This document shows, in pieces, positions 25,340-38,500 of a stretch of 64,000 nucleotides of DNA. Source of the stretch: Zantedeschia hybrid cultivar (taxonomy: Eukaryota > Streptophyta > Magnoliopsida > Alismatales > Araceae); assembly GCA_030544215.1 (NCBI GenBank), contig JARZZO010000013.1, forward strand, positions 39,009,196-39,073,195, given 5' to 3'. The translations under genes were made by a program, and so were the position numbers. Below the pieces are notes generated by a model, which saw only the letters and a program-made list of their open reading frames with translations, did no database searches and was not told the DNA's origin. Numbering within the stretch: the stretch's first letter is position 1; each line of letters starts with the position of its first letter.

Positions 25340-27504
25340 GAGAAGAGCCGAAAGATTAATTTAACAAAATGGGGGACGTTAGGACAGCCTTTAACCCCCC
25401 ACCCACCATGTCCCCCCCGGCCCCGGCCTTAACTAGCTCTTGAAGAAGCCAGTGACCTATCTCTTCTGTACCTCGGCTCAGTGCACCTCTCCAATGGAGA
25501 AGCGCCACGTCACTGAACAGTGAACACCTCACCGTTAGAGCACACAGCTGGCGTAGAGGATATGATCTCTTCCCCTGGCTTCACAGCTGGACAAGTCCCG
25601 GGCCCACATGCATGCAAGTCTACAGATCACCACCGTTAAAGCCCCCCCAAGGATCACCTTTGGAAGCCTGCCCATGTGCTGCGAGGACAAGGCACATGAA
25701 AACTGGGTTTAACCTGACGAGAACTGCGCAAAGAAGAAGAGGGGCAGTTCCTGTAAATTTAAGCGAAAAGGACGGCAAAAGAGGACGAAAGAAACAATTA
25801 GACATGTCATGTCACAATTTTGACCATTTCCTGTGTCGGAGAGTCCCGGGCTTTCCATGTCCAGCTTCGTAGGAAAGTCGCATCTGCAAAACTAACCCCG
25901 TTGTCGCATGAATTTACAAACAAAGCCACTGGACTCCGACACTCCCCTCCGCCACGCCGTCATGAAGGACGGGGGGCAAAAGCTGCTCAGACCACATGCC
26001 CTGCCACCTTGCCCCTTCAATTTTTAACTCCAGAGGGATCAAGTGCCCCCCCTCTCTCTCTCTAGAAGCATGCACGACGAGAGGAAGAGAAGGGGAAGGA
26101 TAAGGGGGAGGGACGATACTGAGTGGGGTGAGCAGGAAGTTAACGGGAGGATAATTAAGAATCAGGACCATATGGCTTGCATGTGATGCTAATCAATGGG
26201 GGAAGAAAGGAGAGGAGGTGGTGGTGGCGGGCAAGTTCGTGTCTTCCCCTTCAAGGATCCATCATGACAGGTTGTGCACCCACATGCCTTTGCCGTACCC
26301 GTAAATAAGAAGGGTCGCTGTTGAACTTGTGTACTCCTCCTCGGCTGGTCCGGTCCCGTGGGATCACCGGCGTCGGCCGACCCTACTTCGGCAGAGAGCC
26401 GGCCGGAGTGCTTATGGGTGAGGTCGTCCTTCGGGCGAGGGGCAGCTGCATGCATGCAGTCAGCAGTCATGTCTCCCCCATGTCCATGGAGAGCTTCTCC
26501 TGCTTTGCCTTGTTCTCCACTTAGAAAAACTGCGAAGAGAGCACATGACAGCAATCTAGAGTGTCCGTTGCATCTAGAGGAAAATAAAAATTGTTCTATT
26601 CTATTTTTTTGTACCAATTATGTTCCTTGGATCCCATTGATCCACTTAAAATTTTCTATCTTTTATAGCCATTCAAAATTTGGAATTGGGATCACCTGCT
26701 TAGATTTTCCGGACTTTCTAGGCCCTTAATTTCCATAAGTCAAGGCAAAATTTCACTTTTTCTTCTTGATATTTCTCTCTGTCACCTGTCTAATTAATCG
26801 ATCACTAGCTTAATTATGAATGTTAAAAGAACTCGAAGATTTATGAAATCTAGATGTAGGAAATCTCGATCCTTCAATTTCTAAGAATTAAATAAATAAA
26901 ATATAAATAACAAAACATGTGACCTATCTAGGTAGAGTAAAAAATAATAGTGTAAAGAAAGTAGAAATTACAGGTTGCTCCAACCGCACACATCTCCTCC
27001 TGCTACCATCTATTCACTAGCCTCCAGGTCCCTCAATCTCCTTTAATCAGAGATCAGGAAGATTTCTTTGGTGAGAAGCTTCCTTCTCCTAGCTCTCGAA
27101 GTCGATTTGTTCCTCATGTGGCAGTTTCCTCCTTCCAGAAACTTTCTCTTGCTCCTAATTAGTAGATACGTTTGCTGGAACTAGAGCTGTCAAGATAGGT
27201 GCAAATCGTCAATAGACTCGCTTAGATCAACTAACCCTTGGTCTAGGTATACCTGTTTACCAAACAAGAACACTATTGTCATACATTGCACAGATTCGTG
27301 ATCAAACTTTTCTAATCTTAGCCTAAAATCAAGCATATTCTTCAAGTATGGTAGAGTTTAATGGGTGAATTTTTCATTAAGCCCACTCGTGTTTTAATGC
27401 CAAAGCAATACGAGGTAGACTCAAGAGTTGACCTGTTTACCACCACCAACCTTTAATGAGTCAGGTCCAGATTTGGATATAGTCATTTTGGATATGAGTC
27501 TACC
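25340..27504. other. Intergenic region upstream of the SMR-type gene, no gene
   Basis: C-rich patches (25395-25425, 25950-26060) create several open frames on both strands (for example 26189-26617 - and 26358-26729 +), but none shows a motif or codon pattern I can support. The 25340-25900 part may be distal promoter. Confidence 0.4.
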
Positions 27505-27645
27505 CTATAGTCAGAATTGCTTATTCCTTGAATAAGCAACATAAGTAATTCAACTTAAGACCTAAGAATTACTTATTCTGCTTATTTGGTCGGTGAGTTC
27601 ACACCACTGTCAAAGTGAAATGTCCCATATTCTGGCACAAGCAAT
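27505..27645 (+). mobile_element. Dispersed AATAAG-rich MITE family, partial copy
   Basis: TTGCTTATTCCTTGAATAAG, then CTAAGAATTACTTATTCTGC and GTCAAAGTGAAATGTCCCAT follow the same order as in 22931-23205. The ends are missing. Confidence 0.55.
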
Positions 27646-29710
27646 CTGATATATTTTGCTATCGAAGTGGGGCTAAGTTGTGAAAGTTATTCCTCTCCTT
27701 GGGCAGACTTCAACGCAAATGGATCGCAGCGACCAAAGGAGATTCCCAGTAGTGCCTTCGATTTCTCCTTTTACGTCTCATGTTTCCTATTGCATTTTGT
27801 GCAACACTCGTTTCTATCACAGCATTGGCATTCTATACCTACGGATCGATCTCTCTCAACACACGTTCCACCACCCAAAATCTTCATTGTTTACCAGAGT
27901 TGCTCACTGACAAAGCTGGAAGTTTCTAACTTTCTTAAATTTGCGTGTAGATTTTTTTTTTTCATGGAAAGATGGGTGAAGCATATGTTCATGTGACAAC
28001 TTTTTCGTGAGGCAAGATCCCACACCTATATATTATGTACGGTGGGTGATATGTCTAAGTGCTTCCTATAAGTGACGGACTTGTTAATGCGAAGAATTTT
28101 CTTCATGCATTGAGTCATCTAAGGCCAGAATAATTATCTGTATAAGGAAAAAAAGTCACGTTATATAGCTTCAATCATATTTAAGTGAAATAATTCACTT
28201 GTTTGAATTGGAATTCCTCTCATTAGAGAGAACTTGTAAATACTTTTGTCATCAGAGTCGTTGAACCAAAAATGATCCTTCACCTTAAAAGGAAAAACAA
28301 AAGAAACGTAAGTTTGTAGAGATACCTCATCTCTCTCTCTCTCTATCACACACACACACACATTAACAAGAGTTCTGAGTTGCAAAGAGATTTTTCCTTT
28401 CTTGACAACCTGAGTTGCAAAGAGATGATATGGGACCCGGAGTAAGAGTTAATGGTGCCATGGGGAAGGCCATTATGGGAGGCATGTGGCCATTTCCATA
28501 AGCATGAGGAATCAGGCAAAGATTGTGGAGCAAGGAAGAGGACACAAATAAACTATCTTACACGTTTTCTTTAATTTTTAAAGAAGGTGAATGAAGGAGT
28601 ACGACTAACAGTGGCGGTTGCAGCTGCAGCTGCACCACCCAAGAAAAAGAATGGAATTAGAAGACATCAAAAGAAGGGCCGCCAAATGACGGGCTTTCAT
28701 GAAATTGAGTGAAGGAAGCAGAGGAATGCTCTCGTTGAATTAAAGTACTACAAAACAAATGTGGGAGTCAACAGGAATCAGATCCCATGGAAGAAGAAAG
28801 AGCAGTAGCAGCAACAGGAACCACCGCACCTTTGGATCTCCTCTTCTCATCGTCTATCTTTTTAACCTGAGAAAGTTAAGAAGAAGAACAACTATAAATG
28901 AGACACAGGCAAAAGACAAGGATAAACACATCTAACTACTGCAAAAGCTTGAAGAAAAAGAACATTAGGGTTTAGGGCCCTGTGCTTAACGGTATTTTTG
29001 CTGCAGCAAGACCTCCACATGCCACCCCTTCTCTAAGGTTCTTTGATTACAATACAAGATGAATCCCACCGGAAGGTGCAGACCCATTAAAAGTAATGAT
29101 AATTGGAACCTCATCACATGCACTAAACGTCACCATGCACATGGACTGAGAAAAACCTTTATCACAGGGAAGTACAGCACCAAATGAGCTAAGGCAGAAG
29201 GTTTTACTCTGACCTAGAAATGATTGGATCCATTAGCCTAATAGTCATTATAATACTATGTCTTACCACTTCATCTGCCTCCCAGAGAAGAACATTTATT
29301 CCCATATCTCTCACTTACTTCCAACTTTAACTGTGGGGGGGAAGAATATGGGAAGGAAGAGCACATGCATGGAGAAGGGAATCTACAGGAAACGCAAAGG
29401 ACTCCAGTGGGATCGATGAAGCTTCGGCGAACAATGGGACGAGGATGAGATCTGTTTCATATGTTGGTTGGCGAGTCAAACTATGGCACATGCCGTAAGA
29501 GGGAAGCCATAAGACGTTTACTTAATTGTACCATATGCACAGTTTTCTGATCCCGAGTAGATCCGTAAGATATGATTCCTTCGGGGGAATCAGGACTCGC
29601 TTCTTGGTTCATTTGTGGTACTGTAGTTGTTTACTAGCTGGACTTAGCTAGCACGTAGTAGAATGTGTTGGTTGTTTTCTTAGTAATTTTTTTTTCTAAT
29701 TATATCCGTG
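27646..29710. other. Intergenic region, no gene supported
   Basis: Includes a CT then CA microsatellite at 28329-28362. Short open frames (27667-27996 +, 28161-28385 -, 28363-28545 -) show no family. A 36-codon minus-strand frame 28850-28740 with a leucine-rich core is discussed under rejected items. Confidence 0.4.
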
Positions 29711-29711
29711 T

Positions 29712-29814
29712 TGAGAGGAGATCTTTTATGTACATGCTTGGATCGGAGTCTAGTAGTACTCTTCTCGGTATTGCTGGACTCCAGTCCAAGCATGTATTGA
29801 GAGGATCTCTTCTC
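29712..29814. other. Hairpin-forming inverted repeat, about 45-nt arms
   Basis: Left arm GAGAGGAGATC, TACATGCTTGGA, GGAGTC pairs with the right arm carrying the complements in reverse order. The loop is only about 5-10 nt. It could be a small foldback or a microRNA-type precursor; no known mature microRNA was recognised in it. Confidence 0.6.
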
Positions 29815-31612
29815 ATCCATGTTTAGCTCTAAGTTTGTACACATTTTATGGATGAAAAAGAATTTGAATACGGGCAGTCATAGGATCGAAACGTAAACAT
29901 TAATCATATTTTTTTGCTTCAAAAACATTAATCTTATTTGTAACAAGTATATTGGATGGTACAAATGATCCCTATCTCATGGAAGTAAGAAAATTTAAAA
30001 TTTTTGACACATTACTTTTCGGGAATAAAATCATGCTAAAAATCTAATATTGCTCTTTCTTCAACAATTATATGAATATGGATAATCTTTCGAAATTGTA
30101 TAGTGTTGAAGAATGTACATTTTCATTCATTGTTTAAATGAATATATATATGCCTGTTTGATTAAAAAAAAATCTAAATATGTATAAAGATCAAATAAAG
30201 GTAGATCTATTTGCATCCCTGTACGGCAGCCATGTCTAGCTGTGGCACCCGCTGCCATGTCTCAATTTCTTGCATCATTGCACCACGTGCATGGTTAGTG
30301 TTATGGTGCTTATCATAATGTCAAGGATTTTTCTTGCATCATTGCTCCACGTGCATGGTTAGTGTTATGATGCTTACATTAATGGTCAAGGATTTCTTTT
30401 TTCTTTTTCTTGAAAGTGAATTGATCAAGGATTTAGATGAAATTTTAGCATGTTGTGCCACTAGCCTAGGGATGTGAAAATGGCTCCGGGATCCGCTATC
30501 CGACCATCTAGCTTTTGTATTTCCGGATCTTAATATAAATGTTGTCCAATGGTAGATTGCTTTCTTTTATCTTAAATAAAACCTTAACAAAATCCTTGCG
30601 AGCTTGGGTGACCTTTTTGTCAACATTATGTGAGTTTTAGTGGAAGATTTTATTTTTCAGATTATTCTAAATTTAACTTTAATTAGCTGAACAATAAGTC
30701 GATTCAAAACCTGACCTATTCATCCATTTAGCCTCAACAACTTTAATGGATTATTTTCGGATTGAATATGGTGGAATATGTTCTACTCATTACTCTTTCA
30801 TGACTGCAAAAATTTACTGAAACCCCTCTTCAGTAATGTAAGGCTGGTCACGATCAGATCATTCAGCAGTAGATTCAGGACCATTTGATCTGATCATCTA
30901 GTCGCATGGGAACATTGAACTCCTTTCTCAGCTGAAGTCCCTTTGTTGCATCCCATGGGTAGTTCCTGTTCTTAAAGAACACTGAAGCCTACCCACTATC
31001 GCCTGAATTATGGATATCAGTACAAAGATTTCATTGCACCTTGTGGGGAGGAAATGATTTGAGAGAAACTTGGAGATGTCATCGGATAATATGGTATTAT
31101 CCGATACTATGTCCATATTTATACTTACATCTAATTTGTTCGTTTCGGATATATACATAAACCATCTATACGTTATTCCTTGTAAGAGAAAATAATCTGT
31201 CAGTGGCCTCTTTTTATTTTTTGATAGTTATGAGTAATTTATAATGGACGTCTATATATAATCTTGTCCATGAAAAATCCAATTAAGCTCAAATTTGAAA
31301 TGTGGAATTAAGAACAAGGTGAGAACCTCTGCCGTCATCGTTCAAAAGTCAGAAAACCGAAAATACAGGTAAAAAAACAAATCTATCCTTAGGTTAAAAT
31401 CCCAGGGCAAATGCGAGTAACATATAAGAAATGCCTATTGATGCTTATTTGAAATTACCGAATGGAGATTTTGAAAGTAACTTTACTCAAATTCTTATTC
31501 GATAACATTGATCATTTAGAATATGCATTCACTGGTGGAGACGTTGATACACTAGGTAGAAAAGCTTAACCAGAGCACTAATGACGTGTTGCATTGATAG
31601 ATTATTGGTGAC
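29815..31612. other. Intergenic region, no gene
   Basis: Holds the tandem duplication at 30267-30395. The open frame 30928-31158 - is not supported. Nothing else was seen. Confidence 0.5.
30267..30395. repeat. Tandem duplication, two 64-bp units
   Basis: Units start TTCTTGCATCATTGC at 30267 and 30331 and continue CCACGTGCATGGTTAGTG and GTCAAGGATTT. They differ at few positions, so the duplication is fairly recent. Each unit carries a CACGTG G-box. Confidence 0.9.
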
Positions 31613-31819
31613 TGTTAGAATAATTCCACATTGGATAATGGACAAAAGAAATAAAGCTTAAATACGTGATGTCTACTCCACTTATTGCCTTAAGATTTTG
31701 AATTGTATGACCTAATAACTTCAATATAGTATCATAATCCATAGTTACGAATCGGGCCGTGTACTTTGTCTTTGTGGTCTACGTGGCAGAATCTAGAATC
31801 GATCTGCCCGTGAGGACGT

Positions 31820-33140
31820 TGTAGGTGCTGAAAATTTGCTCGTGTGATTTATGTGAAAAACTATGTTATTTAGAGTAAATTAACCTATTAAAAAAAAAAA
31901 TGCAACTAAGGTGCTGTGATCGCCAGAAACTTTTAACTAAAAAGCTTCAAAAAGAGTTTGATCGCTTACCTGTTTAAACGCGGAAGAATGAATCCTTGGT
32001 TCCCCTCCTTCAGCCGGCTGAAGAAAGAGAGCCTCTTCTTGTTTTTTCGTTCTTGCTGTTGAATGTTGAGGATCGTCCAGAAGTTCTCCTGGCTTTTGCT
32101 TGATTTCCCTCTTTTTGATTTTTGTGTTGTTCAGTTGTTGGATGCAGCAAACAGAGAGACAGAAAAATAAAGAAGAAATAGTGATGAGAATCTAAATGGA
32201 AATAATATAGTTAACTATGATTAGAAACATGCTTAAACAGCAACTCACTTGTTTAGATGGCTTTGAAACCCCTTAAGAACAGATGGGTTTTAGAGAATTA
32301 ATGATGTGGTGTGTGTTGCATGCAATGAATATGAGAGAATGAAACTAATGAATGAAAATGAAATTCTAATATGAAAAACTTATGCCCAGTCCAGTTGGAG
32401 AAGCCTTGAAGGATGAAGATCTTGAAGAAGGATGCCGACTTCTGGTGGCAGCGCTCCGGCGTGGTTGCTTCGATCTCCAAATTGCTATAACGCTGTGGCT
32501 CAATAATTCTCTCTCTCCTTTTTTTTTTTAACTCCTTGAGATGCAAGGTATTTATAGGCATTTTCTGCGTTCGCGATTAACATAGAAAAATCTAGGATTT
32601 ATCTACCTTAATCGACAGATAATTACTGATTAATTCATCTTTATCTGTAATTATCTAAAACGCGTCCACCTTGGCTGACGCCTTTCAGATTAATTAAGAT
32701 AAGGATAAATATCCGGGAAAACTTATCTTTATCTTTATTAGGTAAAACGCGTCCACCTTGATGGACGTCTTTTACTCTAATTAAGATAAGGATAAACATC
32801 CGGAAGGGAAGTTAAAACAGCTTAGGAAACTTAAAACGCGTCGACCTTAACCGACGCCTTTTAGTTAATAAATCAATTAATTAAAATTCAAATTTAAACG
32901 CTAAAATAGGAATAAACTCTAAATGGCGTCCACATGAGTCGACGCCTTTTAGGATTCTTCATATTTTAACTGAAATTTGAGTTAAAATCAATTCGATTGA
33001 TTAACTTAAACATGTCTGTTTGACCCGACACTCAAAAATATTAATAAAAATTAATCAATGATTAATTATCAGACCATTATGAGGCATTATTATATGATAT
33101 GAAATTTACTCAAAATGACGTCAAAATTAGCGTGTCTACA
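31820..33140 (-). repeat. 3' LTR of the gypsy element (1321 bp)
   Basis: On the sense (minus) strand it starts TGTAGACACGC and ends AGCACCTACA. The TATA-like CTATAAATAC lies at 32557-32549 (sense), so U3 is 33140 to about 32530. Four GCGTC-N10-GACGC dyads lie in U3. The bases just outside (33141 on, sense AAGGTGAGGCAGC) are purine-rich and act as the candidate polypurine tract. A short open frame at 32298-32561 is duplicated in the other LTR and is not a gene. Confidence 0.95.
32657..32953. promoter_or_regulatory. Four GCGTC-N10-GACGC dyads in U3 of the 3' LTR
   Basis: Units at about 32657-32688, 32743-32775, 32831-32867 and 32919-32953. Each has AAA(A)xGCGTC, exactly 10 variable bases, then GACGC (GACGT in the second) and xTTT(T). 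Units are 70 to 90 bases apart and end about 100 bases upstream of the LTR TATA box. Three of the four include ACGCGT, the core of CGCG-box (CAMTA-type) sites. Any function is inference. Confidence 0.75.
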
Positions 33141-34158
33141 GCTGCCTCACCTTGGCATCGTCTTTGCAAGGGAGTGAAATGGAATGGAATGTACTGAAAA
33201 GGTGATGCCAAGGTGTGATGAGACACGCTCTTAACATCACATGATTGGAATTTTTCTCAAAATCATCAATGAAGATAGCTCAATGATATCAATGAAATCA
33301 ATCCTGTCTGGATGAGGTAGACAAGGAAATAAAATAAAGTCGATCAACCTCCTCGGAGTGGGAAGTACCCCAGGTCGTAGACACTGTAGGTTTCATCATA
33401 GGGAGCGTTTGCCAGTCAATGTGGACGTGTTGCAGCCATGATGGATCTTAAAAAGAAAACAAGAAATATTGGTAAAGAATCCAATCAAGGATAGAATTCC
33501 AATGATATCTTCAAGCGAATCTCAAAGATAATCAAGATACTCAATTTAGAATGGAATATTTCATATCATGTTTTGAAATTGTTTGATTTAATGGTCTGAA
33601 ACTTAATCAATAATTAATTCTTATTACAATGATTTCAAAGTCCTACATGATGCATGCTGGGCTAAAAGAAAAATATAAATTAATCAAGGATAATATTGTT
33701 AAATTGTCATTAATGAGTCAAGACACCAACTCTTGTAATTCAGTGCTAAGCCGAAGCTCGTTTATCCGCGCACCGTTTCACAAAAGTGGAACCATCGTCC
33801 TCACTAATTAACAACCAACGGCCTGTCCATGCGATTAAGAATTCTCTGGAATTATCACTGTTTTTGTTGTAGGGGAACTAAAATTCCAGTTTCATCAAAA
33901 ACACAAGGTCCTTGATATACTCTAATAAATATTTATCATATAGTAATGCGAATGCAAAATAATTACATGGAATAATACAAGGGTAGAAATAACCGTCTTT
34001 TTAGCCACGGTCAGGACTTCTTGACTCCCACAGTGGGATCTTCTTGATATTTTCAGCTTTTTCTTGAATTTTCTGTAATCAAAATCATTAGTAATTCCAA
34101 ATAGATATTCAATTTAAACATCAAAAGCATGGAATTTCGGGTAAATCATATAAAGAGA

Positions 34159-34227
34159 TGAAACGCGTCGTGTCGCACAGACGCCATTTAACGTTGAAAC
34201 GCGTCAGTGCTCCTCGACACCTTTTAC
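34159..34227. promoter_or_regulatory. Two dyads in the 3' non-coding region
   Basis: GAAACGCGTC then 10 bases then GACGCCATTT at about 34159-34192. GAAACGCGTC then 10 bases then GACACCTTTT at about 34196-34227 has one arm base changed. The two are back to back. Confidence 0.7.
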
Positions 34228-34599
34228 TCACAGAAACAAGTTTCTGACTGTTCTCTATTCGAATTCCAACTCTTCATGCCTTGTCCTGTATATGAAACTT
34301 TTGAGTTTAAAGATTTATGTACTTCAGCTTTGTGCCTTGTTTCTTTGATTCCTGTGCCCTGTACATGACTTAGCAAACAGGTTAAGTATCTGTTTAGGCT
34401 TAGCCCCTTGCCTGACCAAATAAATGGTCAATCAATCTTTTCTTCAATAAATGGTCAAGGGGCATGGCCTTTATTAACAAAGGTAATGAGAATAATCAAA
34501 CTCAAGCAAAGATGCAACATACAAGCAAACAGATGCTCACTGAAAATAAAAGAAATGAAACACACTAAGTGCAACAAGCAGATGCTAATTGAAATATTT

Positions 34600-34830
34600 T
34601 TGTTGTTTTGAAATATTCATTTTTTGTTTGTGGTTTTGAAATATATACTTTTTTTTTTTTTTTTTTGAATTTCGACATATGTATTTTTTTTTGAATTTTT
34701 GAAACATATGTATTTTTTTTTTTTTGAATTTTGAAACATATGTATTTTTTTTTGAATTTTTGAAACATATGTATTTTTTTTTTTTTTTTTTTGAAATTTT
34801 TTTTGACTTATGTAATTTTTTTTGGATTTT
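34600..34830. repeat. AT-rich tandem repeat, unit about 35-40 bp
   Basis: Four to five units of TTGAATTTTTGAAACATATG followed by T runs of varying length, in the gypsy 3' region. The lysine-rich open frame over it is a by-product. Confidence 0.85.
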
Positions 34831-35579
34831 TGACTAAAAGATCAGCATGGTACTTAGATCAAAAGATCATATTCATTTATTAACTTCATTTCCAAATTAT
34901 TCTTTAACAACTTAACTTAAACCCATCGTGTTTGAACTTGTGTTTCCATTCGTGATCCCATTTGATGATTTGACCCTTAGTCAATCTAAACCATTCCTTA
35001 AGTTTGGAGTACATCTCTTTAGAAAGAAAAGATGAATAAGTTTAGAAAACCCATGAGAAGGTTCCGGAGACTTAAAAAGATGTCCATTTCCTACCCTAGT
35101 ATCTGTTGGGGTTCGGTCATTTCTTTCCGGGGTATTTATCGACCTTGCGTTCCCTTTCATTTCATTTCATGGCCTTCATGTAACGTTTGTAATGTAATGG
35201 CCTTTTTGATTTGACATTTGGCTTTTGCCTTTTCCTTTTCTTTCTTTTCTTTTCTTCGGGACGGATCTCCCCCATTTTTTTATGACGGCCTCCTACTAAG
35301 ATGGCGGGTATTCTTGGTAGTCTATTCTAAGTCTCGTTCCGACATCATGGGCCGAGTATAAAACAGAAATTTTTTTAAAAGGAACGATTTGTACTTTACA
35401 CTTTTGGTCAAGCTTTCGATATTCTTTAGGACTTTGCATCTCTTGTTACTCACGAATCAAACGTGTTAGTGTGTGCATTAATGGGCTTGAAATTAAGTTA
35501 TTCAGACTGATAAGGAAATTTGAGTTTATAAATTTTCTGATTCCACTGGTCTTTGTACCATACTGATCGACTCTTTAAC

Positions 35580-38500
35580 CTAAGGGTAGTATTTCTTAAG
35601 ATGTAAACCATTCCAGGGATGTTTTAGCTCTTCTCCTTCTGCATTAACAAGACGATAAGCATTACCAGGAAAAGCGTGAGATACAACATAAGGTCCTTCC
35701 CAGTTGGGTTGGAGCTTAGAACGCGGACCACCAGGTTTTATAAAAATTCTTTTGACAACCATTTCACCGACTTTGAACTTACGTTCAATGACTTTCTTTT
35801 GATAAAAACGTGCTAATCTATTTTGATAAACTTTTGCATGATTAGCAGCTGACCATCTTTTTTCATCTAAAAGTTCCAATTGAGCAAGGAGTGCTGAACG
35901 ATGTTCATCAATGGAAAATTTCTTATTCAATTGTACTCTTAATGATGGTATGAGGATCTCATATGGAACTACCGCCTCCATTCCAAATGTTAAGGAATAA
36001 GGAGTTTGCCCAGTAGGCGTGCGGATTGAAGTTCGGTAGGCCCACAGAGCCTCAACCAATTTTTCTGGCCAATCTGAGAATTTGTTAGATTTACACGTCT
36101 TTTTTATGATTTTTATCAAAGTCTTATTTGTTGCCTCTGCTTGGCCATTGCCTTGCGGATAATAAGGAGATGAATGATGCAATGCAATTTTATACCTGTT
36201 ACAGAGGTCCTTCAATTCTTGTGACACGAACTGCGGTCCGTTGTCGGTGACGATGGTGCTTGGAATTCCGAATCGGGTGATGATGTTCTTCATGATGAAC
36301 TTGCAGACGGTTGATGCTTTGATCTCCACGTACGCTTCAGCTTCTGCCCACTTGGTGAAGTATTCCGTTGCCGTGAGAATGAAAGATTTTTGCTTGATGC
36401 CGGAATCTGGATTACTAAGAGGTCCAATAATGTCGAAAGCCCACATGGAGAAAGGCCATGGGGAAGAAACAGGATGGAGTGAAGATGCAGGAGAATGAAT
36501 TTTGTCGGCGTGAAGTTGACACTTAGCACACCTACGGACATATCCTACACAGTCTTCTTCCATGGTTGGCCAATAAAATCCTTGTCTAAGGATCTTCGTT
36601 GCTAGCATCTGTCCATTGACATGACCACCACAAACTCCACTATGAGCTCCTTCCATAACCTTCCAAAGCTCATCTTCGTCTAGACATCTCAGAAGAACTC
36701 CATCAAAACCTCTCTTGTATAATGCTCCCCCAACTAGGGTGTATCTTTGAGAAACTCTCCTGATAGCTCTTTTCTCCTCAGTTGTAGCTTCCTCAGGATA
36801 CGATTGATCTTCACAATATTTTGCAATTTCATAATACCATGGCTTCTGTTCATCATCCATCTCTTCTAATAGCTCCATCAGCATGATTTCTCTTCTCTCA
36901 ATGATATCTCCGTCTCTGACTTTCTTCAGCAACTTCTCCTTAGTTCTAAGGAATGAAGGGTCTTTCACGGCAGGTGAAAGACGCCTATGAACTATGATTG
37001 ATTCGGATTGTTTGCTGATTGGAAAATCAAGAGAAGATGCAAGTGAAGCTAGAGCGTCAGCTAAAATGTTCTGATTCCTAGGGACATGGACAAAGATCAA
37101 TTTCGTGAAAAGCTTTGAGTAAGCAGAAGTCAGTTCTTGATAAGGCTTGAGTTTGGGATCGAGAGTTCGATACTTGGTCAACACTTGGCGAAGAATCAGT
37201 TGGCTATCACCTACAATCCTGAGTTTGGTGGCACCATGGAAATGAGCAGCCTCGAGACCAGCAAGGAGTGCCTCGTATTCAGCTATATTGTTTGTGACTG
37301 GAAAATCAAGCTGAAAGGCTTGTGGAATGGTGATACCTTCAAGTGATAACAGAACGATACCGATCCCTTTTCCATGAGAATTCAGAGCTCCGTCAAAATG
37401 CAGAGTCCACATATCATCTCTGATTTGATTTACGGACATCAGTTCCTCATCCGGAAACTCTGATCGCACTGGATCAAATCTAGGAAGGGGATGATGAGCG
37501 AGATGTTCTGCTATGGCATAGCCCTTGATCGCTTTCTGCTGGATATAAATGATGTCAAATTGAGATAGAAAGCTTTGCCATCGCGCTAACCTATCAGTAA
37601 GAACAGATTTCTCCAGAAGGAATTTGATCGGATTCATCCTAGCGATGAGATGGACTTCATGGGCTAGAAAATAATGCTTCAATTTCTGCACAACCCAAAC
37701 CAATGCTGCACATGTTTTCTCCATCGCCGTATATCTCTGTTCAGCAGGGTTGAGAAGTTTAGAGAGATAGTAGGCTGCCCTCTCTTTTCCTTCTTCATCT
37801 TCTTGTGCTAAGACAGCCCCCACAGCATCATCCAGGACTGAAATGTAAAGTATCAATGGTTTTCCTGGAGATGGTGGTCTCAAAACAGGAGGATTTGCTA
37901 AATAGTTCTTTAATCCATCAAACGCCTCCTGACACTTATCGTCCCAATCAAATTTGACTCCCGGCTTGGTAAGCTCGTAAAACGGCTTACACCTTTGTGA
38001 GTGCTGAGAGACAAAACGGCGAATAAATTGCAACCTTCCGATTAATCCTCTCAACTCTTTCAAATTTTTAGGAGGTGGCATTTCTCTAATGGCCTTCGCC
38101 TTGTTAGGATCGATCTCAATTCCCCGTTTACTGACGATAAATCCAAGCAATTTTCCTGAAGATACCCCGAATACACATTTCTTGGGGTTCATCTTTAACT
38201 GATATTCTCTCGATCTTTCTAATACCCTTGCCAAAACTTTAGCATGCTCAGCCTTTGTTTTCGATTTAACTAATAAGTCATCCACATACACTTCCAAGTC
38301 TATGTGCATCATGTCATGAAATATTGCCATCATGGCCCTTTGATAAGTGGCTCCAGCATTCTTTAACCCAAACGGCATGACAACATAACAATATGTTCCC
38401 CAAGGTGTAGTGAATGATGTTTTCTCTTGATCCTCTTCTGCCAGCTTAATCTGATTATATCCTGAAAATCCGTCCATAAATGATAACGTCTCATAACCAG

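Larger units (their letters stand above)
33141..35579 (-). other. Non-coding 3' region of the gypsy element
   Basis: About 2.4 kb between the pol stop and the 3' LTR, with no envelope-like or other supported ORF. Contains two GCGTC-N10-GAC dyads and an AT-rich tandem repeat (own entries). Confidence 0.8.

Noticed and set aside
28740..28850. 36-codon minus-strand frame with a leucine-rich, signal-peptide-like core
   Set aside because: Too short, ends without a mature-peptide motif, and a CTG/CTT-rich stretch gives such a core by chance. No adjoining exon was found.
32298..32561. 87-codon frame, repeated identically at 45574-45837
   Set aside because: It is duplicated only because it lies in the two LTRs, and it overlaps the LTR TATA region. 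No coding features.
34565..34768. Lysine-rich 67-codon frame
   Set aside because: Product of the AT-rich tandem repeat with A/T runs.
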